Positions 16,200 to 25,143 of a stretch of DNA of 64,000 nt are shown here, in pieces. This stretch comes from Billgrantia tianxiuensis. Its GTDB lineage: Bacteria > Pseudomonadota > Gammaproteobacteria > Pseudomonadales > Halomonadaceae. Every line of letters starts with the position of its first letter. Positions within the stretch are counted from its first letter, which is position 1. Made by a program: the position numbers and the translations under genes. The DNA lies in assembly GCF_009834345.1 (NCBI RefSeq), contig NZ_CP035042.1, forward strand, positions 3,286,001 through 3,350,000. Reading direction: 5' to 3'. The notes beneath the pieces were generated by a model. It searched no databases. It had not been told where the DNA came from and saw only the letters and a program-made list of their open reading frames with translations.

Positions 16200-16918
16200 G
16201 GTCTGGCCACCTCTTGCAGTGCCTCGTGAAGCGCCTCGTCCGCCAGCGCCTGCCTCCAGCCGTTGCCATGCACCAGCTCGGTGAGCGGCAGGCGCTGGCG
16301 CCACCCGGAGCGGGCCAGCTCGGGCTGCTGCAGAAACTCGCTGACGTAGCCCAGACACAGGTACGCCAAGGGGTAGACCTGTTCTGGCAGGTCGAGGATC
16401 GTCGCCAGCTCTTGCTGATCGAGAATGCTGACCCAGCCCACGCCGATGCCCTCGGCGCGGGCCGCCAGCCACAGGTTCTGCACTGCCAGGCAGGTGCTGA
16501 ACAGGTCCGTGTCGACGATGCTGGTGCGCCCCAGTACCGGGCCGTCGCCACGGCTCCGGTCGCAGGTGATGCAGAGGTTGAGCGGACTCTCAAGGATGCC
16601 TTCGAGCTTGAGGCGGCGGTACGCCTGCTGCCGCTCAGCGGAAAACTGCTGCGCTCCCCGCTCGTTCTCCCGCAGGAACAGCCGATGCACCCGGCGGCGC
16701 ACCTCCCGGCTGTCGATCACCAGGAAGTCCCAGGGCTGCATGAAGCCCACCGACGGCGCATGGTGCGCGGCGTCCAGCAGCCGGGCCAGCACCTCGGGCG
16801 GCACGGGATCCGGCAGGAACTGGGCGCGCACGTCGCGGCGCTCGTGAATCGCGCGGTAGAGTCCCTCCCGCTGTGGCGGGGGAAAAGCGTGATCGGCTCG
16901 CCCGCTGTGTTCTGCCAT
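16187..16918 (-). CDS. bluB: 5,6-dimethylbenzimidazole synthase
   Basis: 243 residues, nitroreductase fold, BluB subgroup: [15 protein letters not shown] near the N-terminus, [14 protein letters not shown], and [20 protein letters not shown]. It splits reduced FMN with O2 to make the lower ligand base of cobalamin, so it needs oxygen. The start at 16918 has TGGAGA about six bases upstream. It is followed directly by cobQ on the same strand. Confidence 0.92.
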   Translation of the reverse strand: MAEHSGRADHAFPPPQREGLYRAIHERRDVRAQFLPDPVPPEVLARLLDAAHHAPSVGFMQPWDFLVIDSREVRRRVHRLFLRENERGAQQFSAERQQAYRRLKLEGILESPLNLCITCDRSRGDGPVLGRTSIVDTDLFSTCLAVQNLWLAARAEGIGVGWVSILDQQELATILDLPEQVYPLAYLCLGYVSEFLQQPELARSGWRQRLPLTELVHGNGWRQALADEALHEALQEVARPCQP

Positions 16919-17023
16919 GCGGCTCTCCAAAAAAGTCATGAGGGAACGAGTCGGCAGGATGACTGCCAGCGAAAAGCTGATAATGCGTGAGCTCGGCAGG
17001 ATGAGCGCCGGGGACAAGTCTAA

Positions 17024-17086
17024 GCGAGGGTCTTTTGCCATGGATGGCAAAAGTAGCGCCCAGGGATGGGTTCACAGCGCCCTCGC
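17024..17086. repeat. Nested palindromic intergenic element between cobO and bluB
   Basis: A perfect 10-base-arm palindrome, CTTTTGCCAT-GG-ATGGCAAAAG (17032-17053), sits inside outer arms GCGAGGG (17024-17030) and CCCTCGC (17080-17086). It lies in the 218-base gap between cobO and bluB. The nested structure is like REP-type intergenic repeats; only one copy is in the window, so repeat status is inference. Confidence 0.5.
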
Positions 17087-17136
17087 GATGGCTTGTCGCC
17101 GGAGAAGCTCATCATCCCCTCCAGCCGAATCATCAG

Positions 17137-17742
17137 CTAGAGTTCAATGCCCTTCTGCGCCTTGATCCCCTGCTCCTTGAAGGCGTGCTTGACCACCTTC
17201 ATTTCGGTGACGGTGTCGGCCAGCTCGATCAGCGCCTCGGGGGCGTGCCGGCCGGTAACGACCACGTGCTGCATGGGCGGGCGGGCCTGCAGGTCGTCGA
17301 GTACGCGATCGAGCTCCAGGTAACCGTGGCGCAGCGCGATGTTGAGCTCGTCGAGCAGCACCAGATCGACCGCGGGATCCTCGAGCATGCCGCGCGCCAC
17401 CTCCCAGGCTGCCTCGGCGGCTTGCACGTCCTTGTCGCGATCCTGGGTATCCCAGGTGTAGCCCTCACCCATCACGTGGTAGTCGACGTTCGACTGCTGG
17501 CGGAAGAAGGCCTCCTCGCCGGTCTGGAACTTGCCCTTGATGAACTGCACCACGCCCACCTTCATGCCGTGGCCCAAGGCGCGAGCCAGCATGCCGAAGC
17601 CGGAGCTGCTCTTGCCCTTGCCGGGGCCGGTGAGCACCAGCAGCACGCCCTGCTCCTTGTCGGCGCGGGCAATGCGCTCATGCATGATCTTCTGCTTGTG
17701 GGCCATGCGCTCGGCATGGCGCTGGGGGTCGACCGTCTTCAT
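17137..17742 (-). CDS. cobO: Cob(I)yrinic acid a,c-diamide adenosyltransferase
   Basis: 201 residues. It has the BtuR/CobO-type P-loop GPGKGKSSSGFGM, VGVVQFIKGKF, and VDLVLLDELNIALRHGYL with the Walker-B-like part. It adds the adenosyl ligand to the cobalt of corrinoids using ATP. It lies 14 bases after cobF in the same direction. Confidence 0.94.
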   Translation of the reverse strand: MKTVDPQRHAERMAHKQKIMHERIARADKEQGVLLVLTGPGKGKSSSGFGMLARALGHGMKVGVVQFIKGKFQTGEEAFFRQQSNVDYHVMGEGYTWDTQDRDKDVQAAEAAWEVARGMLEDPAVDLVLLDELNIALRHGYLELDRVLDDLQARPPMQHVVVTGRHAPEALIELADTVTEMKVVKHAFKEQGIKAQKGIEL

Positions 17743-17756
17743 TGCACTCTCCTTAA

Positions 17757-18511
17757 TTACACTCGCCGCAACAGGTAGACGTCCATGATCCAGCCGTGCC
17801 GTTCACGCAGGGCGGCACGCCGTTCGAGGATCGTCGCGGCCACGTCCACCAGCGGGCCGTCGATCAGGCACTGCTTGTCCATGCCCAGATAGGCCCCCCA
17901 CCAGATAGTGAGGCCTTCCTGAGGCAGCGCCTGGAAGGCACCGCCGCTGTCGAGCATCACCGCCACGCTCTCGGCGTCACTGGGCCAGCCGCGCTCCCGC
18001 AGTCGCCGGCCCGTGGTGATCAACACCGGTTCGGCCAGCGCATTCAGGGGGATGCGGTGGGCAGCGGTGAGTGCCTGCAGGCTGGTGATGCCGGGCTCCA
18101 CGCGTATTTCGAGCGCTTGCCCCTTGCCACCTAGACGCTCGGCAATACGCAAGCTGCTGTCGTAGAGCGAGGGATCGCCCCAGATCAGCATACCGACCCG
18201 CCCGCCCCGGGGCAGGTGCGTTGCCATCAGGTCCGCCCACACCTCGGCAATGGCGTCGTGCCAGTCGTCCACCGCGCCCAGATAGTCGGTGCGGGCATCG
18301 CGGTGCGGCAGATCGAACTCCACGACCCGGGTGCGGGATGACGCCTCGAGCAGATCGCGACACAGCAACCGGCGCAGGTCGATCAGGTCCGACTTGGTTT
18401 CCCCCTTGCGCGGCAGCAGGATCAGGTCCGCCTGGTTGAGCGCCCGCACCGCGGCCAGGGTGACATGCTCGGGTTGCCGGTGCCGATGCCGATCAGCGAG
18501 AGGTGGATCAT
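17757..18511 (-). CDS. cobF: Precorrin-6A synthase (deacetylating), frame broken near the 5' end
   Basis: SAM-dependent tetrapyrrole methylase fold. Expected N-terminus [19 protein letters not shown], later [18 protein letters not shown] and the C-terminal MDVYLLRRV. It methylates C-1 and removes the acetyl group in the aerobic corrin route. The start ATG at 18511 overlaps the cobM stop (ATGA). The frame breaks near 18470-18473; one more base in the GGG run gives the family sequence NPEHV. The longer open frame up to 18617 comes from the wrong frame of cobM. Confidence 0.88.
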
Positions 18512-19314
18512 CGCTCACTCCTCTTATCGACCCTCTCGCCGGCGGCGAAGGGCGAGTCCGCCGACTGCGGCCGAAAGCGGCGGTCGTAGCCAACCGCATA
18601 CAGGCAGCTCTCGGCAAAATCCTCGCTCTCCAGCACCGGCCCCACCAGGATCAGCGCGGTGCGCTGCAAGGCGTCGTCGACCAGGGTTTCCACCGTCGCC
18701 AGGCGCCCCCGCACCACCCGCTCGTTGGGCCAGCTGGCCCGCCAGACGATGGCCACCGGGCACTCGGCGCCATAGTAGGGCAGCAGCTCGGCGACGACCT
18801 GGGACAGGTTGTGGATGGAGAGGTGGATCGCCAGGGTGGTGCCGCTGCTGGCGAAGTTGGCCAGGGTCTCGCCCGCCGGCATGGCGCTGGCGCGCCCCGG
18901 GGTGCGGGTCAGCACCAGCGATTGCGCCACCCCCGGCAGGGTCAGCTCCTGGCCCAGGCTGGCAGCCGCCGCAGCGAAGGCCGGCACGCCCGGGGTGATG
19001 GTGTAGGGAATCGCCAACTCGCGCAGGCGGCGCAGTTGCTCGCCCAGGGCCGACCATATCGACAGGTCGCCGGAGTGCAGCCGGGCCACGTCATGACCGG
19101 CAGCATGGGCGGCGCGCATCTCGGCGACGATCTCGTCGAGGGAGAGCGGCGCGGTATTGACGATACGGGCGCCCTCCGGGCAGTGGGCCAGGATCTGCTC
19201 GGGCACCAGCGAGCCCGCGTAGAGGCATACGGGAGACGATGCGATGAGATCCCGGCCCCGCAGCGTCAGCAGGTCCGGCGCCCCGGGGCCGGCACCGATG
19301 AAGTGTATGGTCAT
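18508..19314 (-). CDS. cobM: Precorrin-4 C11-methyltransferase
   Basis: 268 residues. Typical start [19 protein letters not shown], then [21 protein letters not shown] and [20 protein letters not shown]. It is a SAM-dependent methylase of the corrin ring at C-11. It is tied by ATGA overlaps to cobE upstream and cobF downstream. Confidence 0.94.
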   Translation of the reverse strand: MTIHFIGAGPGAPDLLTLRGRDLIASSPVCLYAGSLVPEQILAHCPEGARIVNTAPLSLDEIVAEMRAAHAAGHDVARLHSGDLSIWSALGEQLRRLRELAIPYTITPGVPAFAAAAASLGQELTLPGVAQSLVLTRTPGRASAMPAGETLANFASSGTTLAIHLSIHNLSQVVAELLPYYGAECPVAIVWRASWPNERVVRGRLATVETLVDDALQRTALILVGPVLESEDFAESCLYAVGYDRRFRPQSADSPFAAGERVDKRSER

Positions 19315-19712
19315 GTCGACTCTCCTGGCGGCAGTGACGCTCGGGCCAGCGCCGCAGTGGCCATGCGATCCGCAGAAACCAGCCGGGGCGCGAGCAGGGT
19401 CGCCCCCGGCCCCGCCGCCAGCAGGGCGATGGCCTCGGCGACGCTGCCCGTGCCCCGGGCCGTCAGGCTATGGCGGGAGTGCGTGAGGGTAGCGACCGAT
19501 GGCAGCGTTTCGTCTTCCACGCAGATCACAGCAAGGCCCCTCGCGCGTCCCAGCGCCTGCACTAGCGCCTGCTTGGACGCTGCCGCCGCCAGGCGGTCGA
19601 CGGGGCCATAGCGCGCCTCCAGCTGTGCCAGCAGGTCGGCCAGCGAGGCCAGCGGTGCCGCGCGGCGAAAGCCGAAGCCGACCACGCGCATGTCGTTCGA
19701 TGCCGCCGTCAT
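19311..19712 (-). CDS. cobE: Cobalamin biosynthesis protein CobE
   Basis: 133 residues from [20 protein letters not shown]. It corresponds to the CbiG C-terminal/CobE domain: a glycine-rich start, [18 protein letters not shown] and [19 protein letters not shown]. Its exact role in the aerobic pathway is not settled. The start overlaps the cobL stop (ATGA, 19709-19712), and its stop overlaps the cobM start in the same way. The longer open frame to 20048 belongs to the wrong frame of cobL. Confidence 0.85.
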   Translation of the reverse strand: MTAASNDMRVVGFGFRRAAPLASLADLLAQLEARYGPVDRLAAAASKQALVQALGRARGLAVICVEDETLPSVATLTHSRHSLTARGTGSVAEAIALLAAGPGATLLAPRLVSADRMATAALARASLPPGEST

Positions 19713-20930
19713 CGGGTCACCCGCCACTGCACGATGGGGTAGCTGGCCTTCCAGCCGCGACGGTTGCCGAGGGGAGCGGCGCTGGACAGCTCGATGCGCA
19801 GCAGCTCGCCGCCGGCCCGCCGCTGCCACTCGGCCAGCAGGGCCTCGGACTCCAGGGTCACTGCGTTGGCGACCAGGCGCACCCCGGGCGGCAGGCGCCG
19901 CCACAGCGCCTCCAGCAAGGTGTCCGATAGTCCACCGCCGATAAAGACCGCCTCGGGCGCTGGTGCGTCTGCCAGGGCACCCCTTCCAACATCGCCACGG
20001 CATCGCCTTCCACCACCTCGAGCCAGTCGACGCCGAGGTTGTCGGCATTACGCCGCGCCCGCGCCGCCCGCTCGGCGTGGAACTCGAAAGCCACCGCCTG
20101 GTTCTCTGGATGAACCAGCAGCCACTCGATGGCGATCGAGCCCGAGCCTGTGCCGATGTCCCACAGCCGCTCCCCCGCTACCGGGGCCAGGGCGGCCAGG
20201 GTCATGGCGCGCACGGCCTGCTTGGTGATCTGGCCATCGTGCTCGAACAGCGCGTCCGGCAGGCCGGGCGTCAGCGGCAAGGCCGGCCCCTCACCGGCCA
20301 CCTCAAGCCCCACCGCCACCGGGTGGGCGATATCGCCGGGCAGGGCGGCATCCGCCCGTATACAGCGAATGCGCTCGTCGTCTCCGCCCAGCGCTTCCAG
20401 CACGTGAAGCCGCGACCCACCGAAGCCGAAGCGCACCAACAGGCAGGCCAGTTCATGGACGGCGTTCCCGTCCCGCAGCAGTACCAATAAGCGTCGGTTC
20501 GGCTGCAGGTAGGGCCGGATGCGCGTCAGCGGCTTGGCGTGCAGGCCGAGGCAGGTACACGCTTCCAGCGGCCAGCCCAGGCGCCCTGCCGCCAGGCTGA
20601 AGGTGGAAGGGGCTGGCAGGGCCCGCCACTCCGCAGCGGGCAGATGGCGCGCCAGCGTGGACCCGGCGCCGAACCAGAAGGGATCGCCGGAGACCAGCAT
20701 GACCACCCGCCGGCCCCGCTCGGCCAGCAGTCGAGGAATGCCCTCGGCGAAGGGCACCGGCCACTCCCGCACCTCGGCGGACAGCGGCGGCAGCAGGCGT
20801 AGATGGCGCCGGGCGCCGAACACCAGCTCGGCGGCCTCCAGCGCCTCGCGGCTTGCCGCGGTCAGCCCTTCTGTGCCACCTTCCCCCAGCCGAGCAGGGT
20901 CAGCCAGGGAGCGTCGTCAAGGTCCGTCAT
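19709..20930 (-). CDS. cobL: Precorrin-6Y C5,15-methyltransferase (decarboxylating), two frame breaks
   Basis: CbiE-type methylase domain (VVMLVSGDPFWFGAGSTL) followed by a CbiT-type domain with the SAM motif LWDIGTGSGSIAIEWLL. It methylates C-5 and C-15 and decarboxylates the C-12 acetate. The N-terminus starts at 20930 (MTDLDDAPWL). The frame breaks in the C run 20883-20887 (expected LGWGEGGTEGLTAAS) and again in 19980-19983 (expected LADAPAPEAVFIGGGLS); one added base fixes each. AGGA lies seven bases before the start. Its start codon touches that of cobK on the other strand (CATATG). Confidence 0.88.
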
Positions 20931-21712
20931 ATGAAAATCCTGATTCTAGGGGAACCACTGAGGCCAGTGCCCTGGCGACCGCGCTGGCCGAGCGCGAGGT
21001 CCCGGCCCTGTTCAGTTATGCCGGGCGAGTGAGCACTCCCAAGCCACAGCCGCTGCCCACCCGGGTCGGCGGGTTCGGCGGCGTGGCGGGCCTGGCCGCC
21101 TTCCTGACGGAGCAGCGCATTACCCATCTGGTCGATGCCACCCACCCCTTCGCCGAGCGGATGAGCCGTAACGCCGTGGCCGCGGCAAGCCACAGCGGCA
21201 TTCCGCTGATCGCCCTGACCCGCTCGCCCTGGGTGCCCCAGGCCGGGGACCGCTGGGAGCCGGTCGCCAGCGTCGAAGCAGCGGTGAGCGCCCTGGCCGG
21301 CCCGGCCGAGCGTATCCTGCTGGCCATCGGGCGCCAGCAGCTCGCCGCCTTCGCGGCGCAGCCCCAGCACCACTATCTGCTGCGCCTGGTCGACGCCCCC
21401 GAGACGCCACCGCCCCTGCCCCGCCACCGCATCGTCCTCGACCGCGGCCCCTTCACGCTGGACGGTGACCTGGCACTGCTGCGCGAGCACGGCATCCAGC
21501 GCGTCGTGTGCAAGAACGCCGGCGGCACCGGCGCCATCGCCAAGCTCGACGCCGCTCGCCGGCTGGGCGTACCGGTGGTGATGATCGAGCGGCCAGTGCC
21601 GCCGCCCCGGCGCGAGGCGCATTCGGTCGATGCGGTGTTGGCCTGGCTGCATCACGGCTCGGCTCCTGAGTCAGGCCTTGAGTCAGGCCCCAGGGCCGAG
21701 CGCGGGGTATAG
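20931..21712 (+). CDS. cobK: Precorrin-6A reductase, frame broken near the start
   Basis: The only plus-strand gene inside the corrin cluster. Expected N-terminus MKILILGGTTEASALATAL; the ATG is at 20931, and one added G in 20949-20952 joins it to the long frame. CobK/CbiJ motifs: THLVDATHPFAERMS, RWEPVASVEAAV and VVCKNAGGTGAIAKLDAA. It reduces precorrin-6A with NADPH. An RBS-like AAGG lies nine bases upstream, within cobL antisense. The 3' end overlaps the end of cobJ by about 60 bases (convergent). Confidence 0.88.
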
Positions 21713-22457
21713 ACCCACGGCACGCCCTCGCGCCGGATTAGGCGCGTCTGGTTGGAGCCCACCATCACCAGGGTGCGCATATCGGCCATCTCCGCCGTGG
21801 CCTCGCCCAGGGTGGAGACGCTGAGCGACTCTTCCGGCGTGGAGACGGCCCGGGCGAACATGATCGGGCGCTCCGCCCCGCAGGCCTCGCGCAGCACCTC
21901 GAGAGTGCGGACGAAGCCCTCCGGCCGGGCGCGGGAGCGCGGGTTGTAGAAGGCCATGGCGAAATCGGCCTCGGCGGCCAATCGCAGACGCCTTTCCACC
22001 AGCCCCCAGGGCTTGAGGTTGTCGGAGAGGTTGATGCAGCAGAAGTCGTGGCCCAGCGGTGCCCCAGGCGTGCACTGGCGGCCAGCATGGCGGAGATGCC
22101 CGGCAGCACCTGGATGTCCAGCTCGCGCCACTCGGGCTCGCCGGCCTCGAGCGCCTCGAACAGCGCCGCGGCCATGGCGAACACCCCGGGGTCTCCCGAG
22201 GAGACCACCACCACCCGCTGCCCCTCGGCGGCCAGCCGCAGCGCCTGCTCCGCGCGGCGGAGCTCCTCGCGGTTGTCCGAGCCGTGGCGCGTAAGTCCCG
22301 GCCGCGGCGCCACCCGTTCGACGTAGGGCACGTAGCCCACCACGTCGGTGGCCTCGTTCAGGGCGGCGGAGACTTCCGGGGTGATCAGCGCAGCATCGCC
22401 CGGACCGAGGCCGACCACCTTCAGCCACCCTTCCTTCCCCCACTCAGGATCTCTCAT
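21652..22457 (-). CDS. cobJ: Precorrin-3B C17-methyltransferase, frame broken in the middle
   Basis: SAM methylase: LKVVGLGPGDAALITPEV, then VVSSGDPGVFAMAAALFEAL, FCCINLSDNLKPWGLVERRL, FYNPRSRARPEGF and MVGSNQTRLI. It methylates C-17 and promotes ring contraction. The start at 22457 overlaps the cobI stop by ATGA. The frame breaks in the C run 22062-22065; one extra base restores LGAPLGHDF. The tail overlaps the 3' end of cobK on the opposite strand. Confidence 0.9.
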
Positions 22458-23194
22458 GGCCGCCTCCCGTTGCCATGGATCACCACGATGGAGAAGTAGG
22501 GCACGCTGTCGCCGACCTCGCGGAACGGCCGTATCCGCTGCTGCGGCATGGCGGCGTACTCGATCAGCCAGGCCTCCTGCTCCCGGCCGGCCTCGGCCAG
22601 CGCGCGCTGCAGCTTGGCCAGGTTGCGGCCGATCTTCATCACCACCAGGGCATCGGTCCGCGCGATGTGCTCGACCAGCGTCGCTTCGGGCAGGGTGCCC
22701 ATCAGCACGGTCATGATGTCGTCGCCCCAGGTCACCGGCTGCCCGGTGGCGGTCCAGGCGGCGGACATGCCGGTGATGCCGGGCACCACTTCCACCGGCA
22801 CCCGACCCTGCAGGCGGGTATAGAGGTGCATGAAGGAGCCGTAGAAGAACGGATCGCCCTCGCACAGCACCACTGCATCGCACCCGGCCTCGGCGATCTC
22901 GCGGAGCTGCGCGACGCTGTTCTCGTAGAAGGCCGCCAGCAATTCGTTGTAGAGCGGGTCGTCGAAGGGGATTTCGGTGGTGACCGGATACTCCAGCGGA
23001 ATCTCGATCGCGTCGGGCGCCAGCAGGCCCTCGACGATGCTGCGGGCATGGCCGCGGCGCCCCTTCTTGCGGAAATAGGCGACGTGGGTGGCCCCGCGAA
23101 TCAGCCGGTCGGCGCGCACGCTCATCAGGTCCTGGCTGCCGGGGCCGAGGCCGACGCCATGGATGGTGCCCGGTGTGATGGTTGCTTGGCTCAT
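22454..23194 (-). CDS. cobI: Precorrin-2 C20-methyltransferase
   Basis: 246 residues from MSQATITPGTIHGVGLGPG. Family motifs: VAYFRKKGRRGHARSIVEG, VLCEGDPFFYGSFMHLYTRL and VPGITGMSAAW. SAM-dependent methylation of precorrin-2 at C-20. It is intact, with ATGA overlaps to cobH upstream and cobJ downstream. Confidence 0.94.
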   Translation of the reverse strand: MSQATITPGTIHGVGLGPGSQDLMSVRADRLIRGATHVAYFRKKGRRGHARSIVEGLLAPDAIEIPLEYPVTTEIPFDDPLYNELLAAFYENSVAQLREIAEAGCDAVVLCEGDPFFYGSFMHLYTRLQGRVPVEVVPGITGMSAAWTATGQPVTWGDDIMTVLMGTLPEATLVEHIARTDALVVMKIGRNLAKLQRALAEAGREQEAWLIEYAAMPQQRIRPFREVGDSVPYFSIVVIHGNGRRP

Positions 23195-23820
23195 TCGCTG
23201 CGATCCGCCATGGCATTGAGGGCGGCCACCGTCACCGCGCTGCCGCCGAGGCGGCCTTCGACGATCACGCAGGGAGCCGCGGCGCTCTCCCACAGGGCCT
23301 GCTTGGATTCGGCGGCCCCCACGAAGCCCACCGGACAGCCGATGATCGCCGCCGGACGCGGGCACGCCGGGTCTTCCAGCATGTTGAGCAGGTGGAACAG
23401 CGCGGTGGGCGCATTGCCGATCGCCACCACCGCCCCGTCGAGATGGGGCCGCCACAGCTCCAGCGCCGCCGCCGAGCGGGTGGTGTCCAGCTCCCGGGCC
23501 AGCTCGGGCACGCACTCGTCGTGCAGGGTGCAGATGACGGCGTTGTCCGCCGGCAGGCGCTTGCGAGTGATGCCCTCGGAGACCATGCGTGCATCGCACA
23601 GGATGGGAGCGCCCTGCTCCAGCGCCGTCCGGGCCCGGTTCACCGCATCGCCGCGGAAATGGATATGCGCGGCGAGTTCCACCAGCCCGGCGGCATGGAT
23701 CATGCGCACCGCCACCGGCTCCTCCTCCGGCGCGAAGCGCGCCAACTCGGCCTCGCGCCGGATGATGGAAAAGGACTCCCGGTAGATGGCCGGGCCGTCC
23801 GTTTCATAGACGTGAGGCAT
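23191..23820 (-). CDS. cobH: Precorrin-8X methylmutase
   Basis: 209 residues, the family length. Typical AVRMIHAAGLVELAAHI and IGCPVGFVGAAESKQAL. It moves the C-11 methyl group to C-12, giving hydrogenobyrinic acid. It starts about 60 bases after the cobG stop and overlaps cobI by ATGA. Confidence 0.95.
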   Translation of the reverse strand: MPHVYETDGPAIYRESFSIIRREAELARFAPEEEPVAVRMIHAAGLVELAAHIHFRGDAVNRARTALEQGAPILCDARMVSEGITRKRLPADNAVICTLHDECVPELARELDTTRSAAALELWRPHLDGAVVAIGNAPTALFHLLNMLEDPACPRPAAIIGCPVGFVGAAESKQALWESAAAPCVIVEGRLGGSAVTVAALNAMADRSE

Positions 23821-23880
23821 TCATTCTCTCCAGATTCACCATCAGTGTTCTTGTCCACCGGGAGCTTTGGTCCCCGGCGC

Positions 23881-25143
23881 TCATCTAGCCCACCGCCTTG
23901 AAATCGTTTCCAGCGCCTCGGATTCATCCAGGCCGGTGGCCACCGGCGTCCCATCGGCGCGACCGCCGACGATCAGGTCGAAGCGTCCCTCCCGGCCGGT
24001 CAGGCAGAGGTCCGTCGGCGCCTGGCAGGCGCAGCCCTTGACGCAGCCGGACAGGTGCACGCTGCGCGATCCCTGGCCGTCCAGCCGTTCGGTCAATTCC
24101 TGAGCCAGGCCCAGGGTCGCCACGCTGGCCTGCTCGCAGTAGGGCGCGCCCGGACAGGCCTGCATGGCCAGGCGCGGATCGCTCTCGCTCTCCAGCAGCC
24201 CCGGCGGCGAAGACGCCCCGACGGGAAAGCCCTCTACCAGCAGCCGCCGCCAGGGGGTGAGCCGCACGGCGCCGACCGAATCCGACGAGGCTGACGCCGC
24301 CACGACTGACTCCGCCACGATCAGGGCCCGCAGCGTCGCCGCCGGTGCCCGCCCGAACGGCAGGCCCAGCACCCGGCCCCAGGCGTGCTGTCCCAGGGCC
24401 GGCACGCAACCGGCGGCGGCAGGCCGCTGCGTAGCAGGCGCCCAGGGCGGCAGCGGCGCCGGGTGCCGACGCATGCGGCCGGCGTCGATCCCGCCGCTGT
24501 CGACGAACCAGTGCAGCAGGCAAATCAGCAGCTCGACGGCGGCCGCGGGCGAGTCCACCGGGGTGCCCTTTTCCCGCCCGTCGGCACGGACGAGCAAGGC
24601 GCCCGAAGACTGCGCCGGCAAGCCCCCTTCCAAGCCCCTTTCCAAGCCCCCTTCCAGCGAGCGTTCGATACGGAAATCCGCCGAGACTTCGCCCAGCAGC
24701 GGCACGGCGCCGGCATCGATGGCCACGCCCATCTTGGCCGGCAGTGCCGGCAGCGCATCGAGCCGGGCTTCCAAGCGTCGCGCCACCTCATGGGTGGCGT
24801 CGCCCGGCTGCCAGTCGGGCGCCAGCAACAGCGGCAGCCGACGCTCCTCCTGCGGGTCTGCCGCCACCAGGCCGTGCTCGACGAGAAAGGTCATCAGCCC
24901 GGGCCAGCTGGCGTCGGATACGCCGCGCAGCTGCAGGTTGGCCCGATTGGTGAGTTCGATCAGGCCGCTGCCGAAGGTCTCGGCCGCCTCGCACAGGGCC
25001 AGCATCTGGTGCCGGGTGAGCCGCCCCAGCGGGGGGCGCACGCGCACCAGTAGCCCATCGCCGGAAGCCATGGGGCGCCAGGCGCCGGGACACCAGCCCT
25101 TGATGCGCGGCGCGCCCGCCGGCCGATTCGCCTGGTTCGTCAT
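23881..25143 (-). CDS. cobG: Precorrin-3B synthase (O2-dependent)
   Basis: 420 residues, nitrite/sulfite-reductase fold. The start MTNQANRPAG at 25143 overlaps the cobN stop (ATGA). The Fe4S4 ligands are visible as CPGAPYC and CVKGCAC near the C-terminus. It hydroxylates C-20 with O2, which marks the aerobic pathway. Residues around 185-200 contain a small repeat (LEGG/LERG/LEGG), coded by about three copies of a 12-13-base unit at 24620-24660; this looks like a local expansion in a linker. Confidence 0.92.
   Translation of the reverse strand: MTNQANRPAGAPRIKGWCPGAWRPMASGDGLLVRVRPPLGRLTRHQMLALCEAAETFGSGLIELTNRANLQLRGVSDASWPGLMTFLVEHGLVAADPQEERRLPLLLAPDWQPGDATHEVARRLEARLDALPALPAKMGVAIDAGAVPLLGEVSADFRIERSLEGGLERGLEGGLPAQSSGALLVRADGREKGTPVDSPAAAVELLICLLHWFVDSGGIDAGRMRRHPAPLPPWAPATQRPAAAGCVPALGQHAWGRVLGLPFGRAPAATLRALIVAESVVAASASSDSVGAVRLTPWRRLLVEGFPVGASSPPGLLESESDPRLAMQACPGAPYCEQASVATLGLAQELTERLDGQGSRSVHLSGCVKGCACQAPTDLCLTGREGRFDLIVGGRADGTPVATGLDESEALETISRRWAR

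Noticed and set aside
24620..24660. The cobG tandem units as a CRISPR-like array
   Set aside because: Units are too short, have no spacers and lie in frame within a coding region.
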